Assembly (NCBI GenBank): GCA_038889235.1
Contig: JAWAHN010000002.1
Span: 230,288 to 294,287 of the forward strand
Length of the DNA: 64,000 bases
Direction of reading: 5' to 3'
From: Candidatus Jordarchaeales archaeon
GTDB lineage: Archaea > Asgardarchaeota > Jordiarchaeia > Jordiarchaeales > Freyrarchaeaceae
The translations under genes were made by a program, and so were the position numbers. Below the pieces are notes generated by a model. It was given only the letters and a program-made list of their open reading frames with translations, searched no databases and had not been told where the DNA came from. Each line of letters starts with the position of its first letter. Positions within the stretch are counted from its first letter, which is position 1. Positions 26,937 to 35,320 of this stretch are shown piece after piece.

Positions 26937-28406
26937 ATGCCCGACGCGAACCAGGGTGATGAAAAAAATAGGACGAATGAAGAGTCTGCCAAACCCCTAA
27001 AAGCAGTCAAAAAAGTTGTGAAGAAGAAAGAAGGAGAAGTCGAGGTCAAGGCAGAAGGGGAACGCAAAGAGGAAGAAGTCCTCAGTAAAATGTTTAAAGA
27101 GGTGGAGGAGACCAAAAAGGAGAAAATCCCGAAGAAAACTTTCAAAGTATCGGTCAAAGAAGGGTTATCTGGTTACATATCCATCAGCGATGTGGACGCT
27201 AAGGAGCTCGGCATACATGAAGGCGCAATAATTGAGTTCGAAGACCCGCTTTCTGGATCCGGAGGCGTCGCTCTCGCGCACTTGGATAAAACTGTCTCTG
27301 CGGGGGTTGCAGTAATTGAACCAGCCCTCAGCGAGGCATGTGGTTTAGATGAGGGGTTCGAAATAGACATAAAGAGGTTTGAAGGTACTCCACAAAAGTT
27401 AACTAAGATCTCCTTTGGTATTGAGCCCTTGGAAGGTGAGGCTGAGGAAGCTATAAAGCGCGTGACAGAATCCAAGGAAGAATTTCAGAAGTGGCTTGAC
27501 GGTCGAGTTATATTCAAGGATTGGGTTCTTAAGAATCCGAAGCTTAAAATTAACGTTTATATTGTTTCTACAGAGCCTCCCCTTACCGGGAGGCAGGTTG
27601 GAATAATAAACTTCGCTGAAATTAAAGAGTATGAGGTTAAACCGTGGAGGGCAGCTGTCCCCTTCAACGCCATACTACTTATAGACGTTTCAAGAAGCAT
27701 GCTAACTGAAGATATGAAAGTTGCTAACATTGCGCCAGCGATTGAAGCTATAAAGACTATTGGCGGTGAGGAGATACCGGAACTTAAGGAATTTCTCGGA
27801 CAATTCCAGGAAGGAAAATCCGTTAAGAGAGTTGCTGGCGCAGTGTTCGCCGCCTTACTTTACCTAGTAGAAAAAGTAGGTAGAGGGTATGGAGAAAAAG
27901 TAGCTGTAATAACTTACTCGGAGGACGCCGAACCAATAACATTCCTAATGACGGGAGGAGTAAAGCTACCATACTTCCATCCAGGAAGGAGTAAAATAGC
28001 AGGCGTATCGCAGCTCAGTAGGCTGATAATCGATAGGCTTAACAGGGTTTCCAGCCAACACACGAACATGTCGCAAGCCTTGATGAAAGCTCTAGAGTTA
28101 ATTGAGATGTGGGATAAAGAAAGCGAGGAGAAAAAGCTGCCAACAATGGTCGTGCTTCTTAGCGACGGATTTCCCGATGTGTGGGGAGAAGAAGGACCTC
28201 CCGTCCAAGTTGTTCACGACCACTTCTCTAAGAGGAACGATGTCGTAATATACACAGTTGGTATAGGCGGGGAAGTTCAGGAGAGGATAATGGAAGCTAT
28301 AGCTTCGAAAGGCCGCGGGGTCTACTACAAGGCAGAAGACTTAGGAGAACTATTAAACTGGTACCAGAAACTTGCACGAGACCTAGTCATTAGGCTTGAA
28401 GCTTAG
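26937..28406 (+). CDS. Cdc48N-like double-psi barrel plus von Willebrand A domain protein
   Basis: 489 residues. 1-65 is a charged Lys/Glu linker. 68-150 resembles the Cdc48/VAT N-terminal double-psi beta barrel (GYISISDVDAKELGIHEGAIIEF). 243-480 is a vWA domain with a full MIDAS: DVSRS (250-254), Thr376 in QHTNMS and Asp410 in LLSDG. It should bind a partner protein through Mg. The ATG at 26937 follows GGGAGGGG; an upstream ATG at 26916 is weaker. Likely functions with the adjacent amidohydrolase. Confidence 0.75.
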   Translation: MPDANQGDEKNRTNEESAKPLKAVKKVVKKKEGEVEVKAEGERKEEEVLSKMFKEVEETKKEKIPKKTFKVSVKEGLSGYISISDVDAKELGIHEGAIIEFEDPLSGSGGVALAHLDKTVSAGVAVIEPALSEACGLDEGFEIDIKRFEGTPQKLTKISFGIEPLEGEAEEAIKRVTESKEEFQKWLDGRVIFKDWVLKNPKLKINVYIVSTEPPLTGRQVGIINFAEIKEYEVKPWRAAVPFNAILLIDVSRSMLTEDMKVANIAPAIEAIKTIGGEEIPELKEFLGQFQEGKSVKRVAGAVFAALLYLVEKVGRGYGEKVAVITYSEDAEPITFLMTGGVKLPYFHPGRSKIAGVSQLSRLIIDRLNRVSSQHTNMSQALMKALELIEMWDKESEEKKLPTMVVLLSDGFPDVWGEEGPPVQVVHDHFSKRNDVVIYTVGIGGEVQERIMEAIASKGRGVYYKAEDLGELLNWYQKLARDLVIRLEA

Positions 28407-28459
28407 CCCCCACTCCCTTCAACTAGTAACACCGACCGCACCGAGTAAAAGGGCTGTCT

Positions 28460-31400
28460 CTACTTCGGTGTGAATGTAACTGTTATCAGGGCGTTTTGAA
28501 CGAGTTTGCGTGGGATCTCCCTGAGTTCCCCCCTCACTTTTTCGAAGAAAATCATTCCCAAGTAGTATGATTCGGTGTTTTCCGGTCTTGGAACTTTCCA
28601 CACCAATGGTTCTCCTGTTATTTTTTCTATTTTCCCTTTGGTAAGCGTTAACTCAGCTGTTTTCCGCATAATAACCTTCTTGGTTTTCTTTTCGAATATG
28701 GCGAAAACAGCTCTTACTTGCAGCGGGTAATCCGTGAAGCTCTGAACAGCCGGTGAAATTTTGTACTCTAGCTCTTTTTCTATCTGTACGAACTCTGAGA
28801 GGGGTGGTGTGCTCAAGTATGCCACCCTCAATACAGGTCTTACAGCTTCAACTTTCACGTACCTTTCACTAACCCATCCTAATTCCTCTCCTTTTCTAAC
28901 TTCAAACCTAAGTTTACACTCTTTTCCCGTCGCAAAGAGGGGAGCCTTCACAGGTATCTTAACGAGAACTCTTTCTTTCGCTCCCATCTTCACCGGTATA
29001 GTTTCCTGCAAAACAACGGCACCGTCAACGGATTCCATATATACTAGGTCAAATGTCAACGGACTGTTCACATTGTTTTCAAGCTGGATTATTATATCTT
29101 GAAGAGTTCCCGGCGCCATAATTCCCGGTATTTCATGCAAAAAGACATTTACCGCCTCTTTCAGACCTATCACATTGACTTCCGCACAGTCCTCAATTAT
29201 GCTTCGCCCCTCTTTTATCAAAATAGCCTTCACAGTAAACTTTCCAACATGATTAGGAGCGGTTATGGGGGGTATGTCTATCACGGAGTCCAATATGGGT
29301 TCCTTCAAGGGTATCACTGCTTCTTTTACCTCCCCCGCCTGAGACACCGTCTTTACTACGAGGTCACACGGCACTAGTGTTCTGCTAAGCCCTCTTATCT
29401 CAACTTTCCCTGTGAACGGCGACCCTAACGCGACAGTTCCAGGCATCGATGTAAGCTTCAGAAATGTTTCTTGCCCCCTAACCACTCTGAATTTTATAGG
29501 CGTCTCAATAAGGTTTATGAGTTCTCCATTGTGGAAGACTTCCGCAGTGAAGTACATTGTGTCCTCGTTCTTGCCACTTTCCAGAACATCATCTGTAATA
29601 ACCCACTTAATTGGTATGTTCGTTGATACCCCCGGTTTAACCGACAAATCGAGGATTTTCTTCTCTGCCCCAGTGGTCATGGATTTAACCTTTACTATAA
29701 TGTTGACCGGGGTTGGCGAAAGCAACTCACTCGCGTCAACCATTACCTTGCTCTCCAGAGTCTCTCCCACATTGTAAGTTTGCTTAGGAATGCGTCCAAA
29801 CTCTACTGAAACCATTGCTCCCTGGAAGAAAACCCTGAAGTCCCTAGACCACGCTTCCGATACAACTCTTCCACTCGAATCTATTAATTGCGCTCTTATA
29901 GAACATCTTGGGCTAATCCACGAGCTGTAGAGCCACGGCTTCAAAGTGAGCGGCTCTATTTCAACCCAGCTCCCCTCAGCCTGCCCCTCCAATACTGCTT
30001 TCGCCCAATCGAGCTTCGCCGTCTCTTCCGACATCGCAACAAAGAGAACTTGGTCTCGTGCCCTTATAGGTTTAAGGTACACCCCCCACGGTTTGATGTC
30101 ACTCGTCACGTAGTCAAGCTCACGGCCACTGTCCTTATCCACTACCGACACTTTGAGAGTTAGATACACGTCCTGCGGCGTGGTGTTTTCAACAGCAACT
30201 ATGAATGGTATTTCGGTCTCACCAGTCACTATTACTCCGTCGACCTGCGCTATCAAGTCTGCTTTACAGTTAACCCTGTAAACAGGTATCGCCAGCTTCT
30301 CAACAGCAACCGTCTCAGACGAGACAGCCAGTTCGGCGCTAAGCGTGTACTGTGAGATCCCCACTTCCGTCTCAAACTCCATTTCGCCGTACCTTCTTTC
30401 TCCGGGTTCTAGAGCGTCTAGGACAAACTCCTCCACAAGCACTTCTTCACCCTTCTGGTTCACTACAACGCACCTCAAAGTGAGGTCTCTTAACACCTCA
30501 TTTCCCTTGTTTTCAACGAACACTTTGCAAGTCACAGTCTGGCCCTCAAACACCATGGGTGTCTCAAGGACCGTTTCAAGCGAGACTGGCACCGTAACAA
30601 ACTCTTGTAGGTTCGGGGTCCCCATCAGCGGGTCGCTCCATATGTTGTTGCTCGTTTGATCAGCAATTATCTGCAGCTCCCTTGCCAAGCTCTCGATGTC
30701 CTCCCCCAGTTCAAAGAACTTTTCAAGCTGGTAGTCTGCGGTAGTCATCGGAGCAATCACATTTCCTGTCAAGTCGCCGTAAACACTGATCAAAAGTGGG
30801 TTCAGATACTCCGACTTCAAAAGCCCCAGCTCATCAAGCTCCTCCCTCAAGAAGAGGAACATGTTCTTTACAGCGTCCACTAATCGTTTCACAGGCTCTC
30901 TACCGCCAGACTTAAGGTCGAAGAAGTACGAGCGCGCAAAGTCAGGGTACCTTTTAACGAATGCGTCTAGATCCCTTGGCTTGTAGAAAGCCCCCGTAAG
31001 CCCCCACCTTATCGCCGATCTCCTGTTTTTCACTAGCGTTTCCGAATCTACATCTGGTATCTCTTCCCCAGCATCGAGGAGCCTCTTAGCCTTGAGGGCT
31101 ATTGCTTGAAGGAGAGCGGCTATGGCAACCTTTCTTATTACACTTATTTGGCAGTCAAAAAATCTGATTTCAACAGTGCCGTACTTTGTGAATGGGTACA
31201 TGTCGCACATCCTGGCAGGTGTACGTCCAATAGTTTTTTCGAAAAACTCTTCGTCGAGAGATTTAAGGTATGGAATGTAGTGTTGCGGGTCATCTGGCCC
31301 AAGCTGTCGAACATTAAGCTGAAGCCTTATGCTTCTAACACAGCCTGGGGCTTGAAGTTTTCCGTCTTTCAGCGTGACGATATCTGTTGGCCGCCCATTC

Positions 31401-32002
31401 ACAAAGGGAGAATTAACCGAGAGCGCTATCAGGTGGGGTATGAATGCGCGAATAAGGTTATAAACGGCAAGCCGCAACTTCGGGTCGGGGACGCCTATGT
31501 GGTGGTGGTCTCCGAAGCTTAGCCCTTGCTGATATTCCATCAACGGGTTTAGACCAGTCATTATGAGTTTAACTCCCGCAGGTAGGGAGTCGTGTGAAAG
31601 TTTAATCAGCGTGTGAAGCCACCAGGCAAGTTCTTCTAAGCTTTCACAGGGAGGTGTGGCTACTTCCAAAATCCACGTTATGGTTCCTATGTGGGGGTCG
31701 CGTCCCAGCACTTCTACATCCACTTTCTTTCCGTCGGGGAGAGTGTACGTTAAAATCAGGGTTTCTCCTCTTCTTTCAACAGGTGAGACCCTAATGTTAG
31801 ACGTCTTCTTACCTATTCTCCTAACTAACTCATCCTGTGGCTCCTTGAGAATCGCTTTGAGTTTGTCTGCAACATCGTGAACGATTTTCCCCATTATACT
31901 AACCATTTTCTCTCCGTCAATCCAGCGTCCCTTCAAGTTCACTATTTGAATCTCTGACTCTATGCCATGTGTGAACGGCAATTTCAAACTTGGTAAACTC
32001 AC
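28460..32002 (-). CDS. Giant fusion: GCS2-like carboxylate-amine ligase plus tandem beta-sandwich domains
   Basis: 1180 residues. The first about 450 match the glutamate-cysteine-ligase family 2 pattern: GIESEI (Glu15, Glu17), GDHHHIGVP (166-172), and GTVEIRFFD (275-283), residues that bind Mg-ATP and the carboxylate in that superfamily. From about 465 to the end the protein consists of repeated 100-150-residue all-beta segments with CARDB/Ig-like wording (VFVENKGNEVL, FIVAVENTT, IIIQLENNVNSP). No signal peptide or membrane segment. I know no such fusion. Third gene of a minus-strand operon; only six bases separate it from the previous stop. Confidence 0.65.
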   Translation of the reverse strand: MSLPSLKLPFTHGIESEIQIVNLKGRWIDGEKMVSIMGKIVHDVADKLKAILKEPQDELVRRIGKKTSNIRVSPVERRGETLILTYTLPDGKKVDVEVLGRDPHIGTITWILEVATPPCESLEELAWWLHTLIKLSHDSLPAGVKLIMTGLNPLMEYQQGLSFGDHHHIGVPDPKLRLAVYNLIRAFIPHLIALSVNSPFVNGRPTDIVTLKDGKLQAPGCVRSIRLQLNVRQLGPDDPQHYIPYLKSLDEEFFEKTIGRTPARMCDMYPFTKYGTVEIRFFDCQISVIRKVAIAALLQAIALKAKRLLDAGEEIPDVDSETLVKNRRSAIRWGLTGAFYKPRDLDAFVKRYPDFARSYFFDLKSGGREPVKRLVDAVKNMFLFLREELDELGLLKSEYLNPLLISVYGDLTGNVIAPMTTADYQLEKFFELGEDIESLARELQIIADQTSNNIWSDPLMGTPNLQEFVTVPVSLETVLETPMVFEGQTVTCKVFVENKGNEVLRDLTLRCVVVNQKGEEVLVEEFVLDALEPGERRYGEMEFETEVGISQYTLSAELAVSSETVAVEKLAIPVYRVNCKADLIAQVDGVIVTGETEIPFIVAVENTTPQDVYLTLKVSVVDKDSGRELDYVTSDIKPWGVYLKPIRARDQVLFVAMSEETAKLDWAKAVLEGQAEGSWVEIEPLTLKPWLYSSWISPRCSIRAQLIDSSGRVVSEAWSRDFRVFFQGAMVSVEFGRIPKQTYNVGETLESKVMVDASELLSPTPVNIIVKVKSMTTGAEKKILDLSVKPGVSTNIPIKWVITDDVLESGKNEDTMYFTAEVFHNGELINLIETPIKFRVVRGQETFLKLTSMPGTVALGSPFTGKVEIRGLSRTLVPCDLVVKTVSQAGEVKEAVIPLKEPILDSVIDIPPITAPNHVGKFTVKAILIKEGRSIIEDCAEVNVIGLKEAVNVFLHEIPGIMAPGTLQDIIIQLENNVNSPLTFDLVYMESVDGAVVLQETIPVKMGAKERVLVKIPVKAPLFATGKECKLRFEVRKGEELGWVSERYVKVEAVRPVLRVAYLSTPPLSEFVQIEKELEYKISPAVQSFTDYPLQVRAVFAIFEKKTKKVIMRKTAELTLTKGKIEKITGEPLVWKVPRPENTESYYLGMIFFEKVRGELREIPRKLVQNALITVTFTPK

Positions 32003-32008
32003 TTACGG

Positions 32009-32725
32009 TCACCTGCCCTCCAGATCTTTCACCAAAGCAACCAGGTTTTCAATCACTCTACTTATCATCTTCTCAGGAATGCTTAAATCCAGAAATGAAA
32101 ACGACTCCTTACTTTTCACGAAAACATGAATGCAGCACGCTATGGGGCCACCCCCAAATGTTTCACTGTCATACGCCACCTTAACACCGAAGTCCACCAA
32201 CCTGCTGATAATGTTGTGCCTATCAATCGTTGTAAAGTCGTTCACAAAGACTACATCTTCCATCACTGGCATTTTGAATGAACGCATAAGCGCAATTACA
32301 GTGTTTGCGTCTCTCTCTCCAGATAAAACTAGAGAAATTATCTTTGCTACTTTTTCACAGGGCTCTAAATCCTCACCTGACCCTGGTATCAAAAAGTAGT
32401 AAAAAGATTTTCCATCTTTTTTCACGTTTTCAAAGACCCTTTTTATACAGTCCGAAGAAAGCTTGTCTTCTTGTGTTGATATAAGCATTAATCGAATAGT
32501 TTCTTCTCCTTCTTCCGGAATCGAGAGCACTCCTTCTTTTACTAATCTCCCAATCTTATTTGTCAACACTTTTTCGATTGATAAGTGGAGAAGCGAGTAG
32601 AGCTGCGAGTACTCCGCTGCCAGTTCAACAGACAGAGAAACAAGTTGTTCTACCTCATTCAGGGATGAGAGAAGCAAGTCTACAGTTCGGCCAACTTTCT
32701 CATAAACACTGGCGGCTCTCTCCAT
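32009..32725 (-). CDS. Unknown protein, middle gene of the ligase operon
   Basis: 238 residues, not recognised. The first about 90 residues are helical (VGRTVDLLLSSLNEVEQLVSLSVELAAEYSQ shortened here); the rest alternates strands and helices, with FYYFLIPGSGEDLEP and ETFGGGPIACCIHVFVK as conspicuous segments. Start ATG at 32725 follows AAGGTAGGCGG that overlaps the previous stop; a TTG at 32755 would overlap the upstream gene by 20 bases. Translationally linked with its neighbours. Confidence 0.5.
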   Translation of the reverse strand: MERAASVYEKVGRTVDLLLSSLNEVEQLVSLSVELAAEYSQLYSLLHLSIEKVLTNKIGRLVKEGVLSIPEEGEETIRLMLISTQEDKLSSDCIKRVFENVKKDGKSFYYFLIPGSGEDLEPCEKVAKIISLVLSGERDANTVIALMRSFKMPVMEDVVFVNDFTTIDRHNIISRLVDFGVKVAYDSETFGGGPIACCIHVFVKSKESFSFLDLSIPEKMISRVIENLVALVKDLEGR

Positions 32726-32735
32726 GAACTTCCGC

Positions 32736-33893
32736 CTACCTTGAAAGTTCTTCAATAGTCCTTAAAAGGTCGGCTTTATGTCTCCTCAACTCTTGCAGTC
32801 TTTCTGAGAATTCAACCATGAGCTCCCTTATTCTCGATATGGCTTCATCTATCAATTTCAGTTTTTCGTCAAGCATGTAGGTCAAGTTTTGCACGTTACT
32901 GGTTGCAAGAGAAGACATTTTGCCCTCAATAGCGCTCACCCTTCTCTCAATACTGTCCAGCCTATCATTAACTTCACGTACCACCTTCTTAACTTCCAAG
33001 ATATCCTGCTGTGAAATCCTTCCTACTTCAACCTCACCCTTCTCAACAACCACCTCACCCCCTCCAACTCTAGTAACCTCCCTGCCTGCTTGAGTTACCA
33101 CTTCTTTTTCTTTCAGCCCAACTATTCCGCTCGCATAGCAGTCGTAAATCTCAGCCAAAGTTTCCGCCATCTCTCTGCTATAGGATTCGCTCGCCAAACC
33201 CGAAATTATGCACGAAATTTCGTCAGAATACTTTAAACACCACGCTCCTCTCCCGCTTTTCTGATCTAGGAAGGAAAAAACAGAAAAAGCGAAGAACGGG
33301 CTTTCGAAAAGATTTTGCACGGTTTTAACTATCAAGTTCAAATCCTTAGGTAGCTGAGTGCCAGCCTCAATGTAATCACGCACCCACCCGTATTCGACTT
33401 CCCCCCTCTCTAGAAGACTCCTAACCCAGTTGCTCACTCCTCCTTCCGCCAGTATTTTAGTTCCACTAAGCTCATAAGGTCTCTCGCTAAAACCAAGCAA
33501 CGAGAAAACGTTCGCCATCACCATTTTCATCTCTTTCTCACGTGTCTTGAAAACGCAAAGCCACTTTTCTCTTCCATACCCGACAGCACACACCTTGCTA
33601 CCGTAATACTCTACAATGACGATAGCGGTTAAATCTCCCCGAACGAGCGGGGAAAGAAAAACGTCGCTAGAAAACGCCCTCAATAATCTTTGCGTGGCCT
33701 CCCTCACCTCTGGGCTTAAAATATCACCTTTAAAAAAAGTGAAAAAACGCACCGCGTCGCCATTGCTTTTAAGCACCTCAACTGCTTCCTCTATATCTGA
33801 GAGATTAATGAAAAGGTACCCGCTCACCCCGACTGAACTGGAAGGAGCATACCATTTTTCGAGCCACTGCCTAAGCACTTCTCCTCTCCTCAA
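32736..33893 (-). CDS. Unknown protein with long C-terminal coiled coil, first gene of ligase operon
   Basis: 385 residues. The N-terminal about 250 residues are a mixed alpha/beta globular part with several aromatic strands (VRFFTFFKGD, AFSVFSFLD) and no recognised motif. A basic/acidic Val-Glu-rich linker (about 255-290) leads into a heptad-rich coiled coil (about 295-385, VREVNDRLDSIERRVSAIEGKM). This suggests an oligomeric scaffold. Same operon as the GCS2-like fusion. Confidence 0.55.
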   Translation of the reverse strand: MRRGEVLRQWLEKWYAPSSSVGVSGYLFINLSDIEEAVEVLKSNGDAVRFFTFFKGDILSPEVREATQRLLRAFSSDVFLSPLVRGDLTAIVIVEYYGSKVCAVGYGREKWLCVFKTREKEMKMVMANVFSLLGFSERPYELSGTKILAEGGVSNWVRSLLERGEVEYGWVRDYIEAGTQLPKDLNLIVKTVQNLFESPFFAFSVFSFLDQKSGRGAWCLKYSDEISCIISGLASESYSREMAETLAEIYDCYASGIVGLKEKEVVTQAGREVTRVGGGEVVVEKGEVEVGRISQQDILEVKKVVREVNDRLDSIERRVSAIEGKMSSLATSNVQNLTYMLDEKLKLIDEAISRIRELMVEFSERLQELRRHKADLLRTIEELSR

Positions 33894-34030
33894 TTAAGAA
33901 CCCCCAAAACAAAACACATGCATGCAGCCAGTACACATCCAAATACTATTACATATTTTGCCACTTCCAGTGCTTAAATATTCTTTCTTAAACAAAAAAA
34001 GTGAGATCTATAGTTGTGCTGTTCCCTTTT

Positions 34031-34237
34031 CTATCCACCTGAAGGTGCTTTTTTGGCTTTTTCCTCTACGTGTTTTTCCAAAACGCTGGCCGCTTCCTGT
34101 ATCATTTTAGCGCGTTCCTCTTTAGTCTTCTCCAACGCTTCCCGCTCCTCTTTCCTTCTCTCTTCGTGAAGTTTCTTCAGCATTTCTTTAGTCTTCTTCA
34201 CTTCCTCAGGGGAGGGTGGAACCTCTTCTTCGCTCAC
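34031..34237 (-). CDS. Small highly charged helical protein
   Basis: 68 residues, almost entirely Lys, Arg and Glu in one predicted long helix (KKLHEERRKEEREALEKTKEE), ending in a short KKAPSGG tail. GTG at 34237 is preferred: GAGGGG lies five bases upstream and a minus-strand TATA-like run (ATTATATTTTA, about 34266-34276) would place the transcript start after the ATG at 34258. No membrane segment or enzyme motif. It may be an accessory of the adjacent coiled-coil/ligase operon. Confidence 0.5.
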   Translation of the reverse strand: MSEEEVPPSPEEVKKTKEMLKKLHEERRKEEREALEKTKEERAKMIQEAASVLEKHVEEKAKKAPSGG

Positions 34238-34463
34238 AAAGCTCCCCTCACATCTCATCTGCTGTAAAATATAATTTCTTCAAAGGAATTTATTTATTTT
34301 TTGGGATAAGTTGCTGCAAAAAAGCAAAAACTTAAGTATATTTGCCAAAAACTGAGAAGTCCTCAAATCACATCGCGCAATTTTTTGTAAACAGGTATCC
34401 CGTGAGACAAGCAAGCCATAAACCCCTGCTATTACCTTAGAAGTCTTTCGTCGATACGTAATG

Positions 34464-34471
34464 TTTAAAAA
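34464..34471 (+). promoter_or_regulatory. TATA box of the tRNA-Cys gene
   Basis: TTTAAAAA lies 29-36 bases upstream of the first tRNA base, the standard archaeal box A distance for a transcript starting a few bases before the tRNA. Confidence 0.55.
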
Positions 34472-34515
34472 CTCCTTTTTCGTCTAATTGGGCTAGAGAG
34501 CCGGGGTGGCCGAGA

Positions 34516-34546
34516 ACACTTTCTCCCATTTTAGAGAGTGTCGGAA
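34516..34546 (+). other. tRNA-Cys intron 1 (31 nt, D-loop)
   Basis: Central helix CCGA (34510-34513) with TCGG (34541-34544); 5' bulge GA|A and 3' bulge AA|A, each cut after the second base; inner helix CACTTTCT (34517-34524) with AGAGAGTG (34533-34540). Inserted about position 16/17. Confidence 0.75.
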
Positions 34547-34554
34547 ACGGTGAG

Positions 34555-34575
34555 TCCCTTTTCTGGGGGCATTAA
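34555..34575 (+). other. tRNA-Cys intron 2 (21 nt, D-stem 3' side)
   Basis: Central helix GGTG (34549-34552) with CATT (34570-34573, two G-U pairs); 5' bulge AG|T, 3' bulge AA|G; inner helix CCC (34556-34558) with GGG (34567-34569). Outer helix is weak. Removal restores the D-stem strand GGC ahead of A26. Confidence 0.65.
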
Positions 34576-34589
34576 GCAGCGGACTGCAG

Positions 34590-34602
34590 TGTTCACGCAG
34601 TC
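34590..34602 (+). other. tRNA-Cys intron 3 (13 nt, canonical 37/38)
   Basis: Central helix CTGC (34584-34587, includes most of the anticodon) with GCAG (34597-34600); 5' bulge AG|T and 3' bulge TC|A; outer helix is the anticodon stem itself. Confidence 0.85.
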
Positions 34603-34624
34603 ATCCGCCACACCGGGGTTCAAA

Positions 34625-34642
34625 ACCTTCAAAAGGTGAAAA
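34625..34642 (+). other. tRNA-Cys intron 4 (18 nt, T-loop 59/60)
   Basis: Central helix TTCA (34619-34622) with TGAA (34637-34640); 5' bulge AA|A and 3' bulge AA|T; inner helix CCTT/AAGG; outer helix is the T-stem. Removal gives a normal TTCAAAT loop. Confidence 0.85.
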
Positions 34643-34691
34643 TCCCTGCCCCGGCTCCAACTCATTTTCCGGCTATGTGAGATGGTGTTTT

Positions 34692-35315
34692 ATGCCTGTC
34701 TCTCTAACTCCAAGTGTTGTCAAGAAAATTTCTTTGGCAGTTGACGCACTCTTAACTATCTGGTCTATTATTCGTTCCTCCTCTCCGAGCTATACACTGA
34801 AAGATGAGGAAGAAAAAGAGTTCGTTGAAAAGTTGTCATTGGCCTACCAACTACTTTCAGATCTGGCTTCCACTATGGGTGTTAAACAGCAACGTGAGAG
34901 CGGACTCGACGAAGTATTTTCAAAGTTGAAGCCGGACGAAACACTCATCCTCGTCGTTTCGCCGTCTTTCATGAGGCAACTCGTGAAGGCTGGTGTTCCG
35001 AGAGAAAAGGTAGTTGCTGTGGGGGGGCCGCTAACTAGCGAAGACGTCAAATTACTAAACCCTAACATCTCTGAAGAATCCGTGGCAAAAATTGAAGAGC
35101 GTCTAAAGTCTTTTTGGAGGGAGCTTGAAAGAAAAGCTAAGGGTATACGTACAGTGCTCCTGGTTCTAGAGAAGGGTGGTAAGGTTGACGAGATGATAGC
35201 CAGTCGCTCAAACTTGTTATCTGAAAAATTAGGAGTTGAAGTCAAGCCAATTTACCTGAGTGGTTTTGAAGATCAGTTCATAAGTGCTCTACCACAATTC
35301 TTTAGAAAGGAGTGA
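34692..35315 (+). CDS. Candidate SepCysE-like partner of SepCysS
   Basis: 207 residues. N-terminal about 65 residues are helical (VVKKISLAVDALLTIWSII), then an alpha/beta part with LILVVSPSFMRQL, KVVAVGGPLTSED and IRTVLLVLEKGGKVDEM. It lies 32 bases after the tRNA-Cys gene and its stop is five bases before the SepCysS start, so it is almost certainly in the same operon. In methanogens the SepRS-SepCysS complex is assembled by SepCysE, a protein of about this size with a helical N-terminal binding domain; I assign this only by context and shape. ATG chosen behind GATGGTG. Confidence 0.5.
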   Translation: MPVSLTPSVVKKISLAVDALLTIWSIIRSSSPSYTLKDEEEKEFVEKLSLAYQLLSDLASTMGVKQQRESGLDEVFSKLKPDETLILVVSPSFMRQLVKAGVPREKVVAVGGPLTSEDVKLLNPNISEESVAKIEERLKSFWRELERKAKGIRTVLLVLEKGGKVDEMIASRSNLLSEKLGVEVKPIYLSGFEDQFISALPQFFRKE

Positions 35316-35320
35316 GCTGT

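Larger units (their letters stand above)
34500..34659 (+). tRNA. tRNA-Cys (GCA) with four introns, CCA encoded
   Basis: Acceptor arm GCCGGGG (34500-34506) pairs perfectly with CCCCGGC (34649-34655); discriminator T73 and encoded CCA follow. The anticodon arm is GCGGA/TCCGC with anticodon GCA at 34586-34588. The gene is 160 bases, twice the normal size, because of inserts in the D-arm (two), anticodon loop and T-loop. Each insert folds into a bulge-helix-bulge. After removal the tRNA has a 3-bp D-stem (GCC/GGC) plus G13-A22, G18G19, U33, a 5-base variable loop, CGGGG/CCCTG T-stem and TTCAAAT loop, 77 bases with CCA. T73 and the acceptor sequence are typical of archaeal tRNA-Cys. SepCysS lies downstream. 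Confidence 0.9.

Noticed and set aside
28761-31880. Several 70-140-residue frames on the + strand
   Set aside because: They are antisense shadows of the 1180-aa gene, with no ribosome binding sites or known domains.
34509-34577. A single 52-nt intron in the D-arm
   Set aside because: No single excision gives a paired D-stem; the two-intron model satisfies the bulge-helix-bulge rule at both places.
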